This document shows, piece by piece, positions 6,700-7,994 of a stretch of 7,994 nucleotides of DNA; position 1 is the stretch's first letter, and every line of letters starts with the position of its first letter. The translations under genes were made by a program, and so were the position numbers. The notes beneath the pieces are model-generated. The model saw only the letters and a program-made list of their open reading frames with translations, made no database searches and was not told the origin of the DNA. Source of the stretch: an uncultured Phycisphaerae bacterium (GTDB lineage: Bacteria > Planctomycetota > Phycisphaerae > Sedimentisphaerales > Anaerohalosphaeraceae); NCBI GenBank assembly GCA_937995495.1, contig CALKKA010000047.1, forward strand, positions 1-7,994, read 5' to 3'.

Positions 6700-7272
6700 G
6701 TGAAGAAGAAAGCGACTCTGTTAACACTGTTGGTACTGACTTTAGCTCTGACCGGATGCAGCCCGGGGGGCAAACTGACGACTGATGAGAAGATCCAGGC
6801 GATTGACACCATGGCAGACGAGACGCTCCAGCAAATCTACACGGAAAAACCGGCGACAAAAGATGAGATCAAAGAGGCGGCTGGTTATGCGGCATTTAGC
6901 AATGCCAATGTCAACATAATTTTCGTTGGCGTCAGCGGTGGATACGGTGTGGTTGTGGATAATGAAACCGGAGAAAAAACCTATATGAAGATGGGCTCCG
7001 GCGGTGTCGGCTTTGGCGTCGGCGTTAAAGATTTTCGACAGGTGATGGTTTTCAATACGAAGGAAACGATGGATCAGTTTGTTGACAGTGGTTGGACATT
7101 TGGCGGCCATGCCGACGCAGCGGCCAAAGCCGGCGATAAAGGCGGCGCAGCCAGCGGCGAAGGAGCTTTGGGCCAGGTTAAGGTTTATTCGATAACAGAG
7201 TCGGGGCTGGCCTTGCAGGCCATGGGTACCGGTACCAAGTACTATAAAGACAAAGAGTTGAACAAAGAGTAA
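6700..7272 (+). CDS. SYLF/Ysc84-type lipoprotein, second of a tandem pair
   Basis: A 190-aa predicted lipoprotein starting with GTG 6700, supported by AGGAG (6688-6692) seven bases upstream. The signal peptide has KKK, a long Leu-rich core and a textbook lipobox LTGC with Cys20. After a helical stretch (TDEKIQAIDTMADETLQQIY) the SYLF-like core spans about 61-172: AGYAAFSNANVNIIFVG, GGYGVVVDN, SGGVGFGVGVKDFRQVMVFN, GGHADAAAK and YSITESGLALQ. Differences from its neighbour concentrate in the N-terminus and the Gly-rich linker (144-157), while the KTYMK and ITESGLALQA blocks are kept. The two genes differ throughout at DNA level, so the duplication is old. It is followed by a small hairpin and a strong terminator that closes the operon. 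No substrate can be assigned. Confidence 0.9.
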   Translation: MKKKATLLTLLVLTLALTGCSPGGKLTTDEKIQAIDTMADETLQQIYTEKPATKDEIKEAAGYAAFSNANVNIIFVGVSGGYGVVVDNETGEKTYMKMGSGGVGFGVGVKDFRQVMVFNTKETMDQFVDSGWTFGGHADAAAKAGDKGGAASGEGALGQVKVYSITESGLALQAMGTGTKYYKDKELNKE

Positions 7273-7274
7273 GC

Positions 7275-7289
7275 GAGGCGTCTTGCCTC
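7275..7289 (+). repeat. Small hairpin GAGGC-GTCTT-GCCTC
   Basis: A 5-bp perfect stem with a 5-nt loop, three bases after the stop codon of the second SYLF gene. It has no T-tract. It may protect the mRNA 3' end or be incidental. Confidence 0.4.
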
Positions 7290-7306
7290 AGCTAACAATA
7301 ACAGAA

Positions 7307-7337
7307 AGCGTGGGAGTATGCTCCCATGCTTTTTTTT
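7307..7337 (+). terminator. Rho-independent terminator of the SYLF lipoprotein operon
   Basis: The stem AGCGTGGGAG/CTCCCATGCT (7307-7316 with 7321-7330) has 10 pairs including one G-T wobble, a TATG loop, and a run of T from 7330 to 7337. On the minus strand the same stem is followed by only TTTCTG, so it would end the convergent small lipoprotein transcript less efficiently. Confidence 0.92.
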
Positions 7338-7357
7338 ACCTAATCCAGTCCACCTGC

Positions 7358-7528
7358 TTACTGGACAACAGTCCCTGAAGAAACACCCACGTCAACCGAA
7401 CTCTCCAAAGACGCCGAAGCCGAATCCTCCGGCGGTGTACAGGAAGTTTCGCTCATACAATTGCAGTTGCATCCCGCGATGAGACTACAAACCAACAGTA
7501 AGATTACAACAATGCCTGCCTTTTGCAT
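7358..7528 (-). CDS. Small Cys-rich lipoprotein (56 aa), function unknown
   Basis: A complete minus-strand frame from ATG 7528-7526 to TAA 7360-7358. The N-terminus MQKAGIVVILLLVCSLIAGC is a compact lipoprotein signal with lipobox LIAGC, so Cys20 would be lipidated. The mature part is only about 37 residues: a Cys cluster NCNCMSETSC (Cys22, 24, 30) and then an acidic, Ser/Pro-rich low-complexity tail ending TVVQ. A GGGG motif lies about 5 bases upstream of the ATG, and a good promoter lies 42 bp upstream (7570-7599). It converges on the SYLF operon across a shared terminator region. I recognise no family. Lipoproteins this short include entericidin-like peptides, but the Cys spacing here does not let me assign one. 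The signal peptide, lipobox, RBS and promoter together make a real gene likely. Confidence 0.72.
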   Translation of the reverse strand: MQKAGIVVILLLVCSLIAGCNCNCMSETSCTPPEDSASASLESSVDVGVSSGTVVQ

Positions 7529-7569
7529 ATAATCCCCAAAATTTACTAAAAAACGTGCTTTGTGAATTA

Positions 7570-7599
7570 ATTATACTATAAAATTGTCGCCTAAATCAA
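7570..7599 (-). promoter_or_regulatory. Promoter of the small Cys-rich lipoprotein
   Basis: On the minus strand, -35 TTGATT (7599-7594), 18-bp spacer, -10 TATAAT (7575-7570, perfect consensus). This predicts a 5' leader of about 35 nt before ATG 7528. Confidence 0.65.
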
Positions 7600-7657
7600 T
7601 GATTACTTCAGAATTCGAGACATAAACACCTAATTTTACTTTGAAGCAAGAAAAGGG

Positions 7658-7685
7658 TTGCCAAAAGGAGGATTTTCGGTAAAAT
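7658..7685 (+). promoter_or_regulatory. Promoter of tRNA-Leu
   Basis: -35 TTGCCA (7658-7663), 16-bp spacer, -10 TAAAAT (7680-7685). The tRNA begins 13 bp after the -10 box, which fits a short leader removed by RNase P. Confidence 0.65.
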
Positions 7686-7698
7686 CGCGTTCCTTAAT

Positions 7699-7784
<86 letters not shown>

Positions 7785-7994
7785 TGATTAAGTCCTATTA
7801 TTATAGAGACTTATGCATTTCTTATTTCTCTTTTCTCCTATCTCATTTATACCCAATGGCGTACTTTTTGGCGTACTTTTTCTCTCACTTTGAGTTCTAC
7901 CCCAAAATTTTCCTGTACAGTTTGAAAAGTGATTAGCCCGGCGTTAGTATCCATTTCAGTAACTGATGTTAATGATCTGGATAGTTAATTATGG
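7785..7994. other. AT-rich 3' flank of the tRNA, no clear gene
   Basis: The 210 bp after tRNA-Leu contain a tandem 12-bp duplication and short frames without ribosome binding sites. The longest minus-strand candidate (7954-7847, 35 aa, ending VREKVRQKVRHWV) has no Shine-Dalgarno and no family I recognise. The flank continues beyond the window. Confidence 0.5.
7858..7881. repeat. Tandem 12-bp duplication GGCGTACTTTTT x2
   Basis: Two perfect adjacent copies (7858-7869, 7870-7881). As 12 is a multiple of 3 it would keep any frame; on the minus strand it reads as KVRQKVR-like in one frame. It is probably replication slippage. Confidence 0.8.

Noticed and set aside
7847..7954. 35-aa minus-strand frame ending VREKVRQKVRHWV, considered as an integrase tail next to the tRNA
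   Set aside because: No ribosome binding site; the repetitive end comes from the 12-bp duplication and I cannot match it to an integrase.

Overview
The window looks like chromosomal DNA of a planctomycete, most likely from the Phycisphaerae/Sedimentisphaerales side. The main clue is the C-terminal tail of the secreted protease at 567-2219, which has two degenerate dockerin-like calcium loops (D-F-N-V-D-Y-V-V-N-D-L-D-L and DIAPAGGDG-x-V-D-x-x-D-F) of a style common on exported proteins of that group. Mixed ATG/GTG starts, small lipoproteins and a tRNA without an encoded CCA fit this but do not prove it. The assignment is inference.

Layout. 1-465 is the 3' end of a secreted subtilisin-like (S8) protein, cut by the window edge. 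567-2219 is a full-length paralogue with signal peptide, S8 domain, beta-sandwich domain and dockerin-like tail. It converges, with only 3 bp between stop codons, on a three-gene ferrous-iron uptake operon on the minus strand (5038 to 2223): a DtxR/MntR-family repressor, feoA and feoB. The operon has a readable promoter (5065-5093), and a 7+4+7 inverted repeat fills the spacer between its -35 and -10 boxes, which suggests metal-dependent autoregulation.

5094-6054 has no convincing gene but is structured: a GC hairpin, two ~31-33 bp direct repeats 95 bp apart, a 114-nt nested inverted repeat and a 14-bp palindrome. 6067-7272 holds two tandem paralogous lipoproteins of the SYLF/Ysc84 type, closed by a strong intrinsic terminator. 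Facing them on the minus strand (7528-7358) is a 56-aa Cys-rich lipoprotein with its own promoter. A tRNA-Leu(GAG) with a promoter follows at 7699-7784. The last 210 bp are AT-rich and hold a 12-bp tandem duplication but no clear gene.

How the genes work together: dtxR-feoA-feoB is a coherent iron-import and regulation unit. The proteases and the lipoproteins are independent envelope or secreted functions. I see no defence system, CRISPR array, phage module or insertion sequence, and no obviously new multi-gene system. The best leads are the operator-in-promoter arrangement, the mixed metal site of the regulator, the displaced catalytic Asp of the protease, the intergenic repeats and the small Cys-rich lipoprotein.
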